A stretch of 64,000 nt of DNA from Streptomyces pactum (GTDB taxonomy: Bacteria > Actinomycetota > Actinomycetes > Streptomycetales > Streptomycetaceae). Location: positions 558,001 through 622,000 of the forward strand of contig NZ_JACYXC010000001.1 in the NCBI RefSeq assembly GCF_016031615.1, in the 5' to 3' direction. Numbering within the stretch: position 1 is the stretch's first letter; each line of letters opens with the position of its first letter. Below are positions 44,303 through 51,746 of the stretch, piece after piece. The translations under genes and the position numbers were made by a program. Under the pieces are notes generated by a model. That model did no database searches, had not been told where the DNA came from, and saw only the letters and a list, made by a program, of their open reading frames with translations.

Positions 44303-45541
44303 TCAGTCGAGGACGGTGATCACGGTGCCGGCCCCGACCGTCCGCCCGCCCGCCCGGACCGCGAAGCCCAGCCCCGGCTCCAGCGGCACCGCGCTGCCGA
44401 GTTCGACGGTCATGGTGAGCGCCCGGTCCGGGAGCCCGGGGCCCGCCGCGGCGAGGTCCACCACACCGGGGACGTCCGCGGTGCGGAGGTGGAACCGCGG
44501 CCGGGCCCGGGTGGTGAACGGGGCGCGCGCCGCGGCGAGCCGTACCGGGCCGGCGCCGTCGTCCGCGCCGGGCGGCGTCTGGACCCGGGCGGTGAAGCGG
44601 CGGCACGGCACCAGGCTGCCGGGGGCGGCCAGCACCTGGCCGGGCCGTACCGCCCCGGGCCCCGCCCCGCGCAGCAGCACCGCCACCGCATCACCGGCCT
44701 CGGCGTACTCCACCGCTCCGCCGAAGGCCCGCACGGTCTCGACCACGGCCACCGGGGCGGGCCCGGCCCCGGCGTCCCCGAGGCCCAGCGGTGCCACCCG
44801 GTCGCCGGCGCGCACGGTGCCGCGCTCCACGGTCCCGGTGACCACCGTCCCCCGGCCGGGGACCGTGGCCGCCGTCTGGACCGGCAGCAGGAAGGGAGCC
44901 TGGCCGTACCGCAGCGGCGTGGGCAGATAGGTGTCCACGGCGTCCAGCAGCGCCTCGACCGTCCCGGTCCAGCGGGGATCCCCCGCCAGCGCTCCGGCGG
45001 CGGAGACCCGGACCACCGGTGCCGACCGGCCCGGGTAGCCGTGGGCGGACAGCAGGGCCCGGACCGCCGGCTCGGCCCGACCGGTGGAGTCCGGGGCGAG
45101 CGCCTCCGTCTTGGTGAGGGCCACCACCACGTGGTCCACCCCGGCCTGACGGGCGAGGAGCAGGTGCTCGGCGGTCTGCGGCATCACGCCGTCGGTGGCC
45201 GAGACCACCAGGATCACGCCGTCCAGCTGGCTGGCACCGGCGATCACGGCCGGGACGAGGTCCGGGTGCCCGGGCAGGTCCGTGTGGGCGTAGTGCCGGG
45301 TCCCGGTCTCGTACTCGACGGGGCGGCCGGGTGTGTCGCGGCCGGCGTCCGGCACGGCACCGCCGGCGTCCGGCACCACACCCTCGGCGGGCCCGTACGG
45401 CGGGACGCCCGCCCGGCCCGCGCCGGGTCTGCCGAGGACGGCGGTGATGGCCGCGGTGAGCGTGGTCTTGCCGTGGCCGAGGTGGCCGATGGTGCCGATG
45501 TTGAGGTGCGGCTTGGTGCGCGCGGGGCTCTGCCGGGACAT
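44303..45541 (-). CDS. Divergent EF-Tu paralogue with eroded GTPase motifs
   Basis: 412 residues aligned end to end with EF-Tu: HLNIGTIGHLGHGKTTLTAA, YETGTRHYAHTDLPGHPDLV, DGVMPQTAEHLLLARQAGVD, DPRWTGTVEALLDAVDTYLP, VPGRGTVVTGTVERGTVRAG, PGLGFAVRAGGRTVGAGTVI. Domains 2 and 3 look complete. Changes: G1 is GHLGHGKT (Asp of GHVDHGKT lost); the switch-I RGITI is replaced by a Gly/Pro-rich insert; G3 is DLPGH; G4 NKxD has become TKTE. ATG 45541 has GAGGAAGG upstream. Streptomyces species carry extra tuf genes (tuf3); this copy seems altered in nucleotide recognition, so a role other than ordinary tRNA delivery is possible. Confidence 0.88.
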   Translation of the reverse strand: MSRQSPARTKPHLNIGTIGHLGHGKTTLTAAITAVLGRPGAGRAGVPPYGPAEGVVPDAGGAVPDAGRDTPGRPVEYETGTRHYAHTDLPGHPDLVPAVIAGASQLDGVILVVSATDGVMPQTAEHLLLARQAGVDHVVVALTKTEALAPDSTGRAEPAVRALLSAHGYPGRSAPVVRVSAAGALAGDPRWTGTVEALLDAVDTYLPTPLRYGQAPFLLPVQTAATVPGRGTVVTGTVERGTVRAGDRVAPLGLGDAGAGPAPVAVVETVRAFGGAVEYAEAGDAVAVLLRGAGPGAVRPGQVLAAPGSLVPCRRFTARVQTPPGADDGAGPVRLAAARAPFTTRARPRFHLRTADVPGVVDLAAAGPGLPDRALTMTVELGSAVPLEPGLGFAVRAGGRTVGAGTVITVLD

Positions 45542-46267
45542 GGCTGACGTTCCTTCCTCGGGCAGGGGGACGGGGCGCCGGACTGAGGGGTGACCGCCCT
45601 CCGCGTCACCGGTCCTTCGGTTCCGGCGCGCGAAGGGGGCGGCGGGGCCGGGTGTCCGCGGCGGTGAGCGGAGGTGCGGCGGGACTCCGGGCGAGGACGG
45701 ACCGACGGGAGCAGGCAGGAGAGACAGGGAGGAACACGGAGAGGGGGGAGGGAGAGGGCGGGAGAGAGGGGACCGGAGGGAGCGGTGGAGCGGGGAGGCC
45801 GAAGCGGGGAGGCGGGAGCGGGGAGGAGGAGAAGACGGGGAGAAGGGGAGACATGGGGAGAGGCGGCGGAGGAGGGCGGCGGGGGCGGCGACCGGGCGGG
45901 ACCGGCTCCGGCACATCAGGGGGTCTCCTGGGTCCCGGCCTCCGGCGATGTCCCGGAGGATGGCGTTGATCATGGCCGACGGCACGGTGCGCGTCGATCG
46001 GTTTTCCGGTCCGCCGGCCGGTCCACCGGCCGACGGGCCGGCCGCTCCTCGGGGACCGCAGGACCGGCGGGCCGTACCGGCTCATCGAAGACCGCCGTGC
46101 CGGTACGTCCACGATTCCCCGGCGGTCCGGGCCGGTGGGCCCGCGGCGGTGGGCCCCGGCGGTGGCGATCGTCGCCCCGCCGGGCCATGATCGACTGAAT
46201 GTCCGGTTTCTGTCCCAAGGCTTCCGAACAGGGGTGCGGTCGGGCCGAGGTCGGTTACGCTCCTCCG
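45542..46267. other. 726-bp spacer holding a long polypurine tract
   Basis: From about 45690 to 45900 the plus strand is almost all G and A (blocks such as GGAGAGGGGGGAGGGAGAGG), so the leader of the EF-Tu-like gene on the minus strand is C/U-rich. Upstream of it an in-frame extension of that gene exists (from about 45985) but reads as Pro/Ser/Leu/Arg low complexity. TACGCT (46256-46261) near the right end is the -10 candidate of the VTT gene. Confidence 0.6.
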
Positions 46268-46978
46268 GTGCTCGATGCCGTCACTCCGCCCCGTACTCCG
46301 GCCCGCCGTTGCGCCCGCGCGCTGCTCTCGCCATGGGCGCGGCTGGCGCTGCTCGTGCTGCTGCTGGCCGGGGCGGCGACGGCGGTCGTGATGTGGGAGC
46401 CGCAGCGGCTGATCTCCGACGGGTGGCCGGAGCGGCTCTCCGGCACCACCGCGGTGGCGCTCTTCGCGCTGCTGTACGGGGTGTGTACCGCCGCCCTGGT
46501 GCCCCGGCCGCTGCTGAACCTGGCGGCGGGCGCGCTGTTCGGCGCCCAGGCGGGTCTGCCGGGCGCGGTGGTGGGCACGGTGCTGGGGGCCGGGATCGCG
46601 TTCGGGCTGGGGCGGCTGCTGGGGCAGGACGCGCTGCGCCCGCTGGTGCGGGGGCGCTGGCTGACGGCGGCCGACCGCCAGCTCTCCCGGCACGGTTTCC
46701 GGTCCATGCTGGCGCTGCGGCTCTTCCCCGGCGTGCCGTTCGCGGCGGCCAACTACTGCGCGGCGGTCTCCCGTATGGGCTGGCTGCCGTTCCTGATCGC
46801 CACCGGGCTGGGCAGCGTCCCCAACACCGCCGCCTACGTGGTGGCGGGCAGCCGGGCCGCCTCCCCCACCTCGCCGGTGTTCGTCGCCGCGATGGGCTTC
46901 ATCGTCCTCACCGGGCTGGTCGCGGCGGCCGTGGGCTGGCGCCGCCGGGGCCGGCTGCAGACCGCGGCCGGCCGGTAG
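46268..46978 (+). CDS. TVP38/TMEM64 (VTT/SNARE-associated, DedA-like) membrane protein
   Basis: 236 residues from GTG 46268. Membrane helices at about 16-38, 56-78, 83-110, 150-170, 178-196 and 205-225. VTT core motifs: YGVCTAALVPRPLLNLAAGA, LFGAQAGLPGAVVGTVLGAG, LGRLLGQDALRPL, then FRSMLALRLFPGVPFAAANY and GWLPFLIATGLGSVPNTAAY. Function unknown; relatives are predicted lipid or solute permeases. The GTG has no ribosome site and lies six bases after TACGCT, suggesting a leaderless start; ATG 46199 is an alternative longer start. Confidence 0.87.
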   Translation: MLDAVTPPRTPARRCARALLSPWARLALLVLLLAGAATAVVMWEPQRLISDGWPERLSGTTAVALFALLYGVCTAALVPRPLLNLAAGALFGAQAGLPGAVVGTVLGAGIAFGLGRLLGQDALRPLVRGRWLTAADRQLSRHGFRSMLALRLFPGVPFAAANYCAAVSRMGWLPFLIATGLGSVPNTAAYVVAGSRAASPTSPVFVAAMGFIVLTGLVAAAVGWRRRGRLQTAAGR

Positions 46979-47232
46979 CCGCGCCCGTCCCCCGGACTCC
47001 TCGCGCCTCCGCCTCCCGGACTCCTCGTCGTCCACGGGTCCGCACGGACCGGGGCCCGCGTCCGGGGCGTTCCGCCGCCGGGGCCGCCTCGCGGCGTCCG
47101 GCGACCTCCCGCACGTCCCGGGGCCTCCGCCTCCCGGTGACGCGGGCGTCCCCTCATTTGTCGGCACGCCGGCCCGCCACCTCGGCACGCCGCGCCGAGG
47201 TTCGTCCCGGGCCCGTCCCGCCGCCGCCCGCA

Positions 47233-47257
47233 CCCGTTCGTGCGTCGTCCGGCCCGG
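47233..47257. repeat. Left 25-bp direct repeat flanking the TetR-hydrolase module
   Basis: Identical over 25 bp to 48855-48879, with similarity extending on both sides (CCCGCCGCC to the left and CCCGTCA to the right at both ends). The copies are 1622 bp apart and frame the two-gene module. It is consistent with an insertion or duplication boundary. Confidence 0.75.
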
Positions 47258-47334
47258 CCGCCCCGTCACCCCTGTCGAACGGCCAGGGTCGGGCAGGTCG
47301 CGGGCGGCTTCGGTGAGCCTCTTCGCCGATTGCT

Positions 47335-47373
47335 TTCCTAGGAGCATTAGGTTAAAACTAATGACCCTAGGAA
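47335..47373. promoter_or_regulatory. 39-bp dyad operator upstream of the TetR gene
   Basis: TTCCTAGG (47335-47342) and CATTAG (47345-47350) mirror CTAATG (47358-47363) and CCTAGGAA (47366-47373) about one centre, 47354. It is an AT-rich palindrome 16 bases before the start codon, as expected for autoregulation by the TetR protein. Confidence 0.75.
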
Positions 47374-47389
47374 GGGAAGGTGGGCGGAT

Positions 47390-47983
47390 ATGGCGCGGGC
47401 CGGGCTGACGGCGGAGCGGGTGACGATCGCCGGCGCCGAGCTGGCGGACGAGGTCGGGTTCGATCGGCTGACCATGTCTCACGTGGCGAGGCGGCTCGGG
47501 GTGAAGGACGCGAGTCTCTACACGCACGTTCGCGGGCTTGAGGATCTGCGTGGGCGCATCGCGCTGCTGGCGTCGGACGAAAAGACGATCCGCATCGCGG
47601 AGGCAACGGCCGGGCGGGCGGGCAAGGACGCGCTGGTCGCGTTCGCGGACGCCTGGCGTGACTACGCCCGCCGGCACCCGGGTCGCTATACGGCGACACA
47701 GGTCCCGATCGAGATCGATCCCGAGCTGGCCGCGAACGCGCCGGGTCCGCGGCGTGCGGTCGAGCTGACGTACGGCATGCTGCGCGGTTACGGACTGGCC
47801 GAACCGGATCTGACCGACGCGGTCCGGCTGCTGCGCAGCACGTTCCACGGGTTCGTTGCCCTGGAGGCGGCAGGCGGTTTCGCGCACCGCCGCCCGTCGC
47901 AGGATTCCTGGGTCCGCGCACTCGACGCCCTCCACACCCTTCTGGAGCACTGGCCCTCGTTCGAAGAGAGAGACCCGGCATGA
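47390..47983 (+). CDS. TetR/AcrR family regulator
   Basis: 197 residues. N-terminal HTH: RVTIAGAELADEVGFDRLTM, then VARRLGVKDASLYTHVRGLE, the typical LYxHxxxK/L recognition helix. The C-terminal domain (ALVAFADAWRDYARRHPGRY, then AVRLLRSTFHGFVALEAAGG) belongs to the WHG subgroup. GGAAGGGAAGGTGGG precedes ATG 47390. It overlaps the hydrolase gene by four bases (ATGA). It probably represses both via the dyad at 47335-47373. Codon use is less GC-biased than the surroundings, suggesting later acquisition. Confidence 0.9.
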   Translation: MARAGLTAERVTIAGAELADEVGFDRLTMSHVARRLGVKDASLYTHVRGLEDLRGRIALLASDEKTIRIAEATAGRAGKDALVAFADAWRDYARRHPGRYTATQVPIEIDPELAANAPGPRRAVELTYGMLRGYGLAEPDLTDAVRLLRSTFHGFVALEAAGGFAHRRPSQDSWVRALDALHTLLEHWPSFEERDPA

Positions 47984-48822
47984 CCGAGCCGACCATCGGG
48001 ACCTTGCGCGTGAACGGCGCGACCCTGCACTACGAGGTGCGCGGCCAGGGCCCGCTCCTGCTGCTGATCCCAGGAGGAACGGGCGGAGCGGCCTCCCTGG
48101 CCACAGTGGCCGCCGACCTGGCCGACACCTACACGGTGGTTTCCTATGACCCGCGAGGGATGTCCCGGAGTGTGCTGGACGATCCCGAGGCCGAACAGAG
48201 GGTGGAGGAGCACGCCGAGGATGCCTTCCGGCTGCTCGACGCGCTGTCGCCCGATGAGCCCGGCCGGGTGTTCGGCGCCAGTTCGGGGGCGATCACCGCC
48301 CTGCATCTGCTCAGCACCCACCCGGAACGCCTGGAACGTGTCATCGCGCACGAACCGCCGGTGGTGGAGGTCCTCCCGGACGCCGCCGCGCACCGCGCAC
48401 TCCTCGCGCGCGTGCAGGACACCTTCCGCGACCAGGGGCTGATGCCGGCGATGGCGGTGTTCGCGGCAGGCATGCGGAAGGACGGTGACACCACCGAGTC
48501 CGAGACCGAGCTCCCGCCGCAGGCGGCGGAACAGGCCGAGCAGATCATGCGCGACCTGCCGTACTTCCTCGGACGCATCGTGCCGAGCTTCATGTCCTAC
48601 GTCCCCGACATCCACCGCCTCAAGGCCCTGTCGGACCGGCTCGTGCTCGCCGGCGGACAGGATTCGCGCGGCGAGCTTCCCTACCGTCCGGCCGCCTTCC
48701 TGGCCGAGCGTCTCGGCACCGGACTCCTGCACTTTCCCGGTGGGCACATCGGGCTGACCACACACCCCACCGAGTTCGGCGCACTGCTTCGCACGGCATT
48801 CCACGCGCCCGGAGAGGCGTGA
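47980..48822 (+). CDS. Alpha/beta hydrolase
   Basis: 280 residues. Classic alpha/beta-hydrolase fold: oxyanion HYEVRGQGPLLLLIPGGTGG, YTVVSYDPRGMSRSVLD, nucleophile elbow GASSGAITALHLLSTHPERL (Ser in the middle of GASSG), and C-terminal HFPGGHIGLTTHPTEFG with the catalytic His; Asp is probably in GGQDSRGELP. The substrate is unknown. It is translationally coupled to the TetR gene, so its inducer is perhaps a substrate or drug sensed by TetR. The pair looks imported as a unit. Confidence 0.91.
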   Translation: MTEPTIGTLRVNGATLHYEVRGQGPLLLLIPGGTGGAASLATVAADLADTYTVVSYDPRGMSRSVLDDPEAEQRVEEHAEDAFRLLDALSPDEPGRVFGASSGAITALHLLSTHPERLERVIAHEPPVVEVLPDAAAHRALLARVQDTFRDQGLMPAMAVFAAGMRKDGDTTESETELPPQAAEQAEQIMRDLPYFLGRIVPSFMSYVPDIHRLKALSDRLVLAGGQDSRGELPYRPAAFLAERLGTGLLHFPGGHIGLTTHPTEFGALLRTAFHAPGEA

Positions 48823-48854
48823 AGGAGTCCGCGAAGCCGGTCCCGCCGCCAGGA

Positions 48855-48879
48855 CCCGTTCGTGCGTCGTCCGGCCCGG
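48855..48879. repeat. Right 25-bp direct repeat flanking the TetR-hydrolase module
   Basis: Perfect copy of 47233-47257, located 33 bases after the hydrolase stop. Beyond it the extreme GC composition of the host resumes. Confidence 0.75.
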
Positions 48880-48913
48880 ACGGCCCGTCAACCCGGCCGG
48901 CCGCTCCGCCCCG

Positions 48914-49459
48914 TCACCCCCGGGGGTCCGGTCCCGCCCCCGCCGGGTCCGCGGATATCGGCTCCCGGGTCTCCAGCAGCGGGCCGAGCACCCGGGTGCC
49001 CGGCCCGGTGCGGCCGCCGGGCCCGGGCAGCTGGACGGTGTTCCCGGTGGTCAGCGGCTCCCCGCAGTGGGCGCAGACGGTCACCGCGGTGGTGTCCCGC
49101 GCGCAGCCGAGGTGGTGGACCCGGGCCGGCGGACCGGACCCGTCGGCGCACCAGCGGTCGCCCCAGTTCATCAGCGCGAGCAGCACCGGGTACAGCTCCC
49201 GGCCCTTCTCGGTGGCCCGGTAGTCCTCCCGGGGCGGCCGGTCCTGGTAGCGCCGGCGTTCCAGGACGCCCTCCTCCACCAGCCGGGCCAGCCGGGCGGC
49301 GAGCACCTTGCGGGAGATCCCCAGGTCCTCGGCGAGGTCGTCGAACCGGGTCACCCCCAGCAGGACGTCCCGCATGATCAGCGCGGTCCAGGCGTCCCCG
49401 AACAGATCGGTGGCACGGGCGATCGAGCAGGCCACACCGGCGAGCGGGGTACGGGTCAT
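48914..49459 (-). CDS. HxlR family regulator with C-terminal cysteine cluster
   Basis: 181 residues. Winged-helix HxlR core: CSIARATDLFGDAWTALIMR, FDDLAEDLGISRKVLAARLA, then VEEGVLERRRYQDRPPREDY. After about residue 105 an extra segment has CARDTTAVTVCAHCGEPLT, a possible zinc or redox Cys site that is unusual for simple HxlR proteins. ATG 49459 lies six bases after TACCGT (49466-49471, minus strand) and has no ribosome site, so it is probably leaderless. Two palindromes sit directly upstream. It is divergent from a methyltransferase gene. Confidence 0.9.
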   Translation of the reverse strand: MTRTPLAGVACSIARATDLFGDAWTALIMRDVLLGVTRFDDLAEDLGISRKVLAARLARLVEEGVLERRRYQDRPPREDYRATEKGRELYPVLLALMNWGDRWCADGSGPPARVHHLGCARDTTAVTVCAHCGEPLTTGNTVQLPGPGGRTGPGTRVLGPLLETREPISADPAGAGPDPRG

Positions 49460-49477
49460 GACCCGACGGTACCTCGG

Positions 49478-49519
49478 GTTCCCCGAGGGAACGCAAGGTG
49501 TAAGGTTCCCCGAGGGAAC
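49478..49519. promoter_or_regulatory. Duplicated HxlR operator in the divergent spacer
   Basis: GTTCCCCGAGGGAAC occurs twice as identical 15-bp dyads, 49478-49492 and 49505-49519, with centres 27 bp apart. The first covers about -19 to -33 of the putative HxlR promoter and the second lies toward the methyltransferase gene. A self-regulating HxlR site is the likely role. Confidence 0.78.
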
Positions 49520-49572
49520 CCGGAGAGACCGAGGTCCGCGGCCCGCCGCGTGACGAGTTGAGGGAGAAACCG

Positions 49573-50343
49573 ATGGCCAGTGCTTTGCGCATCGAGCTCG
49601 ACTCGCCCTCCCCCGAGGCGGTGGACGGCCGGCAGATCAGGGCGGTGAGCTTCCAGGACGCGCGCCTGGAGTACGTCACCGGCACGCTCCGGAAGCTGGG
49701 ACTGGACGCGGCCGGCAGCCGGCTGCTGGTGGTGGGCGGCGGCCGGGGGGTGCTGCCGCACGGACTGGCCCGGCTCGGCTTCGACGTGCTCTCGGTGGAC
49801 CCGTCGGCGACGGCGACCGAGCTGGCCCGCACGGCGGCGGAGCGGGAGGGGCTGGCGGTCACCCACCGCACCTCGGCCGCGGAGACCCTGGACGTCGAGG
49901 ACGCGGCCTTCGACCTCGCCTACTACGCGGACACCTTCGAGGTGACGTCCCGGCTGGACCAGGTGATCGAGCACGCCGCCCGGGTGCTGCGGCCCGGTGG
50001 GGTGCTCCTCTACGACACGGTCAACCGCACCCCGCTCTCCCGGCTCATCTACCTCGGCGCCTTCCAGGCCATCCCGATGACCCGGATCATGCCGCCCGGC
50101 CGGTACGCCGCCGACCGGCTCCGCACCCCGGACGAGATGACCGCCGCGCTGGCCCGCCACGGGCTGCACAACGAGGACGTCTGCGACTTCAAGCCGAAGA
50201 ACCCGCCGTCCCTGGTGAAGGCCGTGCTCGCCCGCCGCAAGGGCCGGATCACCGACGAGCAGATCCCGCCGATCGTGGACTTCGTGCTGGCGCCCCAGGC
50301 CCGGCCGCTGGTGACCTACCTGGGGTACGCCCGCAAGGGGTGA
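49573..50343 (+). CDS. Class I SAM-dependent methyltransferase
   Basis: 256 residues. SAM motif I is LLVVGGGRGVLPHGLARLGF (GGGRG), with VDPSATATELARTAAEREG after it and motif post-I RTSAAETLDVEDAAFDLAYY. The C-terminal part (RLIYLGAFQAIPMTRIMPPG, then GRYAADRLRTPDEM) resembles UbiG-like small-molecule methyltransferases. Substrate unknown. AGGGAG is six bases before ATG 49573. It shares the promoter region with the HxlR gene and is the probable target of that regulator. Confidence 0.9.
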   Translation: MASALRIELDSPSPEAVDGRQIRAVSFQDARLEYVTGTLRKLGLDAAGSRLLVVGGGRGVLPHGLARLGFDVLSVDPSATATELARTAAEREGLAVTHRTSAAETLDVEDAAFDLAYYADTFEVTSRLDQVIEHAARVLRPGGVLLYDTVNRTPLSRLIYLGAFQAIPMTRIMPPGRYAADRLRTPDEMTAALARHGLHNEDVCDFKPKNPPSLVKAVLARRKGRITDEQIPPIVDFVLAPQARPLVTYLGYARKG

Positions 50344-50610
50344 CCCGGCACGGCCGGCGGGCGCCCGCGGACGCGCGCCGGCCGGCCGCCGCGCCCTCCC
50401 CGCCGTCCCGCCCGGAGCCGTCCGGCGCCCCGCACCCGCCGGGCGCCGGGCGGCTCCGGGCACGAGGGCGTCCCGGGAGGGGGCTGTGCCCGGTGCCCCG
50501 CCGGGGGACGCTACGCTGCCTCCCGACTGGCGCGCGATCATCGTCCGTTACCGCGCCACGGCCATCCAGTGAAGCTGACACGCCGTCAGCCCAGTCCGTA
50601 AAGGGTCAGC

Positions 50611-50640
50611 ATGAGTAAGGCCACAGCCCCATCCACATGA
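50611..50640 (+). CDS. Putative 9-residue leader peptide before uppP
   Basis: AAAGGG lies five bases before ATG 50611. The frame encodes MSKATAPST and stops at TGA 50638-50640, overlapping the next ATG (ATGA). It may be a translated leader that couples to the following small frame. Evidence is only the ribosome site and overlap. Confidence 0.4.
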   Translation: MSKATAPST

Positions 50641-50735
50641 TCGAACGCGTATACCGCCACCGTCTGGCAGCCCACAACCAGCCCCTGACCCGCGAGGACG
50701 CCGGTGGGGGCTCGATCATCACCTGGATGGCCTAG
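50637..50735 (+). CDS. Putative 32-residue small protein directly upstream of uppP
   Basis: The frame starts MIERVYRHRL and ends SIITWMA, with TAG four bases before the uppP ATG. It overlaps the preceding 9-codon frame by four bases, giving a tight chain: leader, small frame, uppP. The peptide is basic at its N-terminus with a mildly hydrophobic end. Not recognised as a known family. It might be a regulatory leader of uppP or a small membrane-associated partner. Confidence 0.45.
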   Translation: MIERVYRHRLAAHNQPLTREDAGGGSIITWMA

Positions 50736-50739
50736 TTTC

Positions 50740-51615
50740 ATGTCTTGGTTCGAATCACTCATCCTCGGGCTCGTTCAGGGGCTGACCGAGTTCCTGCCGA
50801 TCTCCTCCAGCGCGCACCTGCGGCTCACCGCGGCGTTCGCGGGCTGGGAGGACCCGGGGGCGGCCTTCACCGCCATCACCCAGATCGGCACCGAGGCCGC
50901 CGTGCTGATTTACTTCCGCAAGGACATCGCCCGGATCGTCACGGCGTGGCTGCGCTCGCTCACCGACAAGCGGATGCGTTCCGACCACGACGCCCAGATG
51001 GGCTGGCTGGTGATCATCGGCTCGATCCCGATCGGCGTCCTCGGCCTGACCCTCAAGGACCAGATCGAGGGCCCATTCCGTGATCTGCGGCTGACGGCCA
51101 CCACCCTGGTGGTGATGGGCATCGTGCTGGGCCTGGCCGACCGGCTGGCCGCCCGGGACGAGACCGGCGGCCGGCACCGGGCCGTCAAGCAGCGCAAGAC
51201 GCTCCAGGAGCTGAGCGCCAAGGACGGCCTGATCTTCGGTGTCTGCCAGGCGATGGCCCTGATCCCCGGGGTGTCCCGGTCCGGCGCCACCATCAGCGGC
51301 GGCCTGCTGATGGGCTACACCCGGGAGGCGGCGGCCCGCTACTCCTTCCTGCTGGCCATCCCCGCGGTGCTCGCCTCGGGAACCTTCGAACTGAAGGACG
51401 CCGCCGAGGGCGGCCACGTGTCCTGGGGCCCGACGATCTTCGCCACGATCATCGCCTTCGTGGTGGGATACGCGGTGATCGCCTGGTTCATGAAGTTCAT
51501 CACCACGAAGAGCTTCATGCCGTTCGTGATCTACCGCATCCTGCTCGGCCTGCTCATCTTCGCGCTGGTCGGCACCGACACACTCAGCCCGCACGCCGGC
51601 GAGTCGGGCGACTGA
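50740..51615 (+). CDS. uppP: Undecaprenyl-diphosphatase (bacitracin resistance)
   Basis: 291 residues, multi-pass membrane enzyme (about eight helices). It recycles undecaprenyl pyrophosphate to the monophosphate for peptidoglycan and other envelope polymers, and raises bacitracin tolerance. Signature motifs: LVQGLTEFLPISSSAHLRL near the N-terminus and MALIPGVSRSGATISGGLL in the middle, carrying the catalytic Glu/Ser/Arg set. Between helices a cytoplasmic loop (RAVKQRKTLQELSAKDGL) is charged. There is no convincing ribosome site before ATG 50740; the small frame ending four bases upstream suggests translational coupling. Confidence 0.95.
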   Translation: MSWFESLILGLVQGLTEFLPISSSAHLRLTAAFAGWEDPGAAFTAITQIGTEAAVLIYFRKDIARIVTAWLRSLTDKRMRSDHDAQMGWLVIIGSIPIGVLGLTLKDQIEGPFRDLRLTATTLVVMGIVLGLADRLAARDETGGRHRAVKQRKTLQELSAKDGLIFGVCQAMALIPGVSRSGATISGGLLMGYTREAAARYSFLLAIPAVLASGTFELKDAAEGGHVSWGPTIFATIIAFVVGYAVIAWFMKFITTKSFMPFVIYRILLGLLIFALVGTDTLSPHAGESGD

Positions 51616-51666
51616 CCGCCCCGGGTCCGGCGCGCCGCGACCGGCCCCGGTTCCCCTCCCTCTTCC

Positions 51667-51746
51667 GCTCGTGGGGCCGACGCCCGCCGGCCCCACGAGC
51701 GTCACCGGGCCCCGGTCCGTACCGCACCGGTACGGACCGGGGCCCG
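51667..51746. terminator. Tandem perfect hairpins between uppP and the flavin reductase gene
   Basis: Hairpin one has 13-bp arms 51667-51679 and 51688-51700. Hairpin two has 19-bp arms 51706-51724 and 51728-51746. Only five bases separate them. Both are perfect. They mark the convergent transcription stop, and the real end of the flavin reductase gene probably lies to their right. Confidence 0.85.

Larger units (their letters stand above)
46979..47389. other. 411-bp gap with left direct repeat and TetR operator
   Basis: No gene was recognised. Bases 47233-47257 are the left copy of a 25-bp direct repeat described separately. A 39-bp dyad lies at 47335-47373. Composition changes from almost all G/C to less biased sequence at about 47280. 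Confidence 0.55.
50344..50739. other. 396-bp gap upstream of uppP with dyad and two tiny frames
   Basis: The first ~200 bases are GC-only spacer after the methyltransferase gene. From about 50525 the sequence is less biased and contains GCTGAC (50574-50579) mirrored by GTCAGC (50585-50590) and the two short frames annotated below, which lead directly into uppP. Confidence 0.5.

Noticed and set aside
44303..45985. 560-residue form of the EF-Tu-like protein
   Set aside because: The extension comes from the polypyrimidine tract (Pro/Ser/Leu runs), and ATG 45541 with GAGGAAGG and EF-Tu homology begins the real protein.
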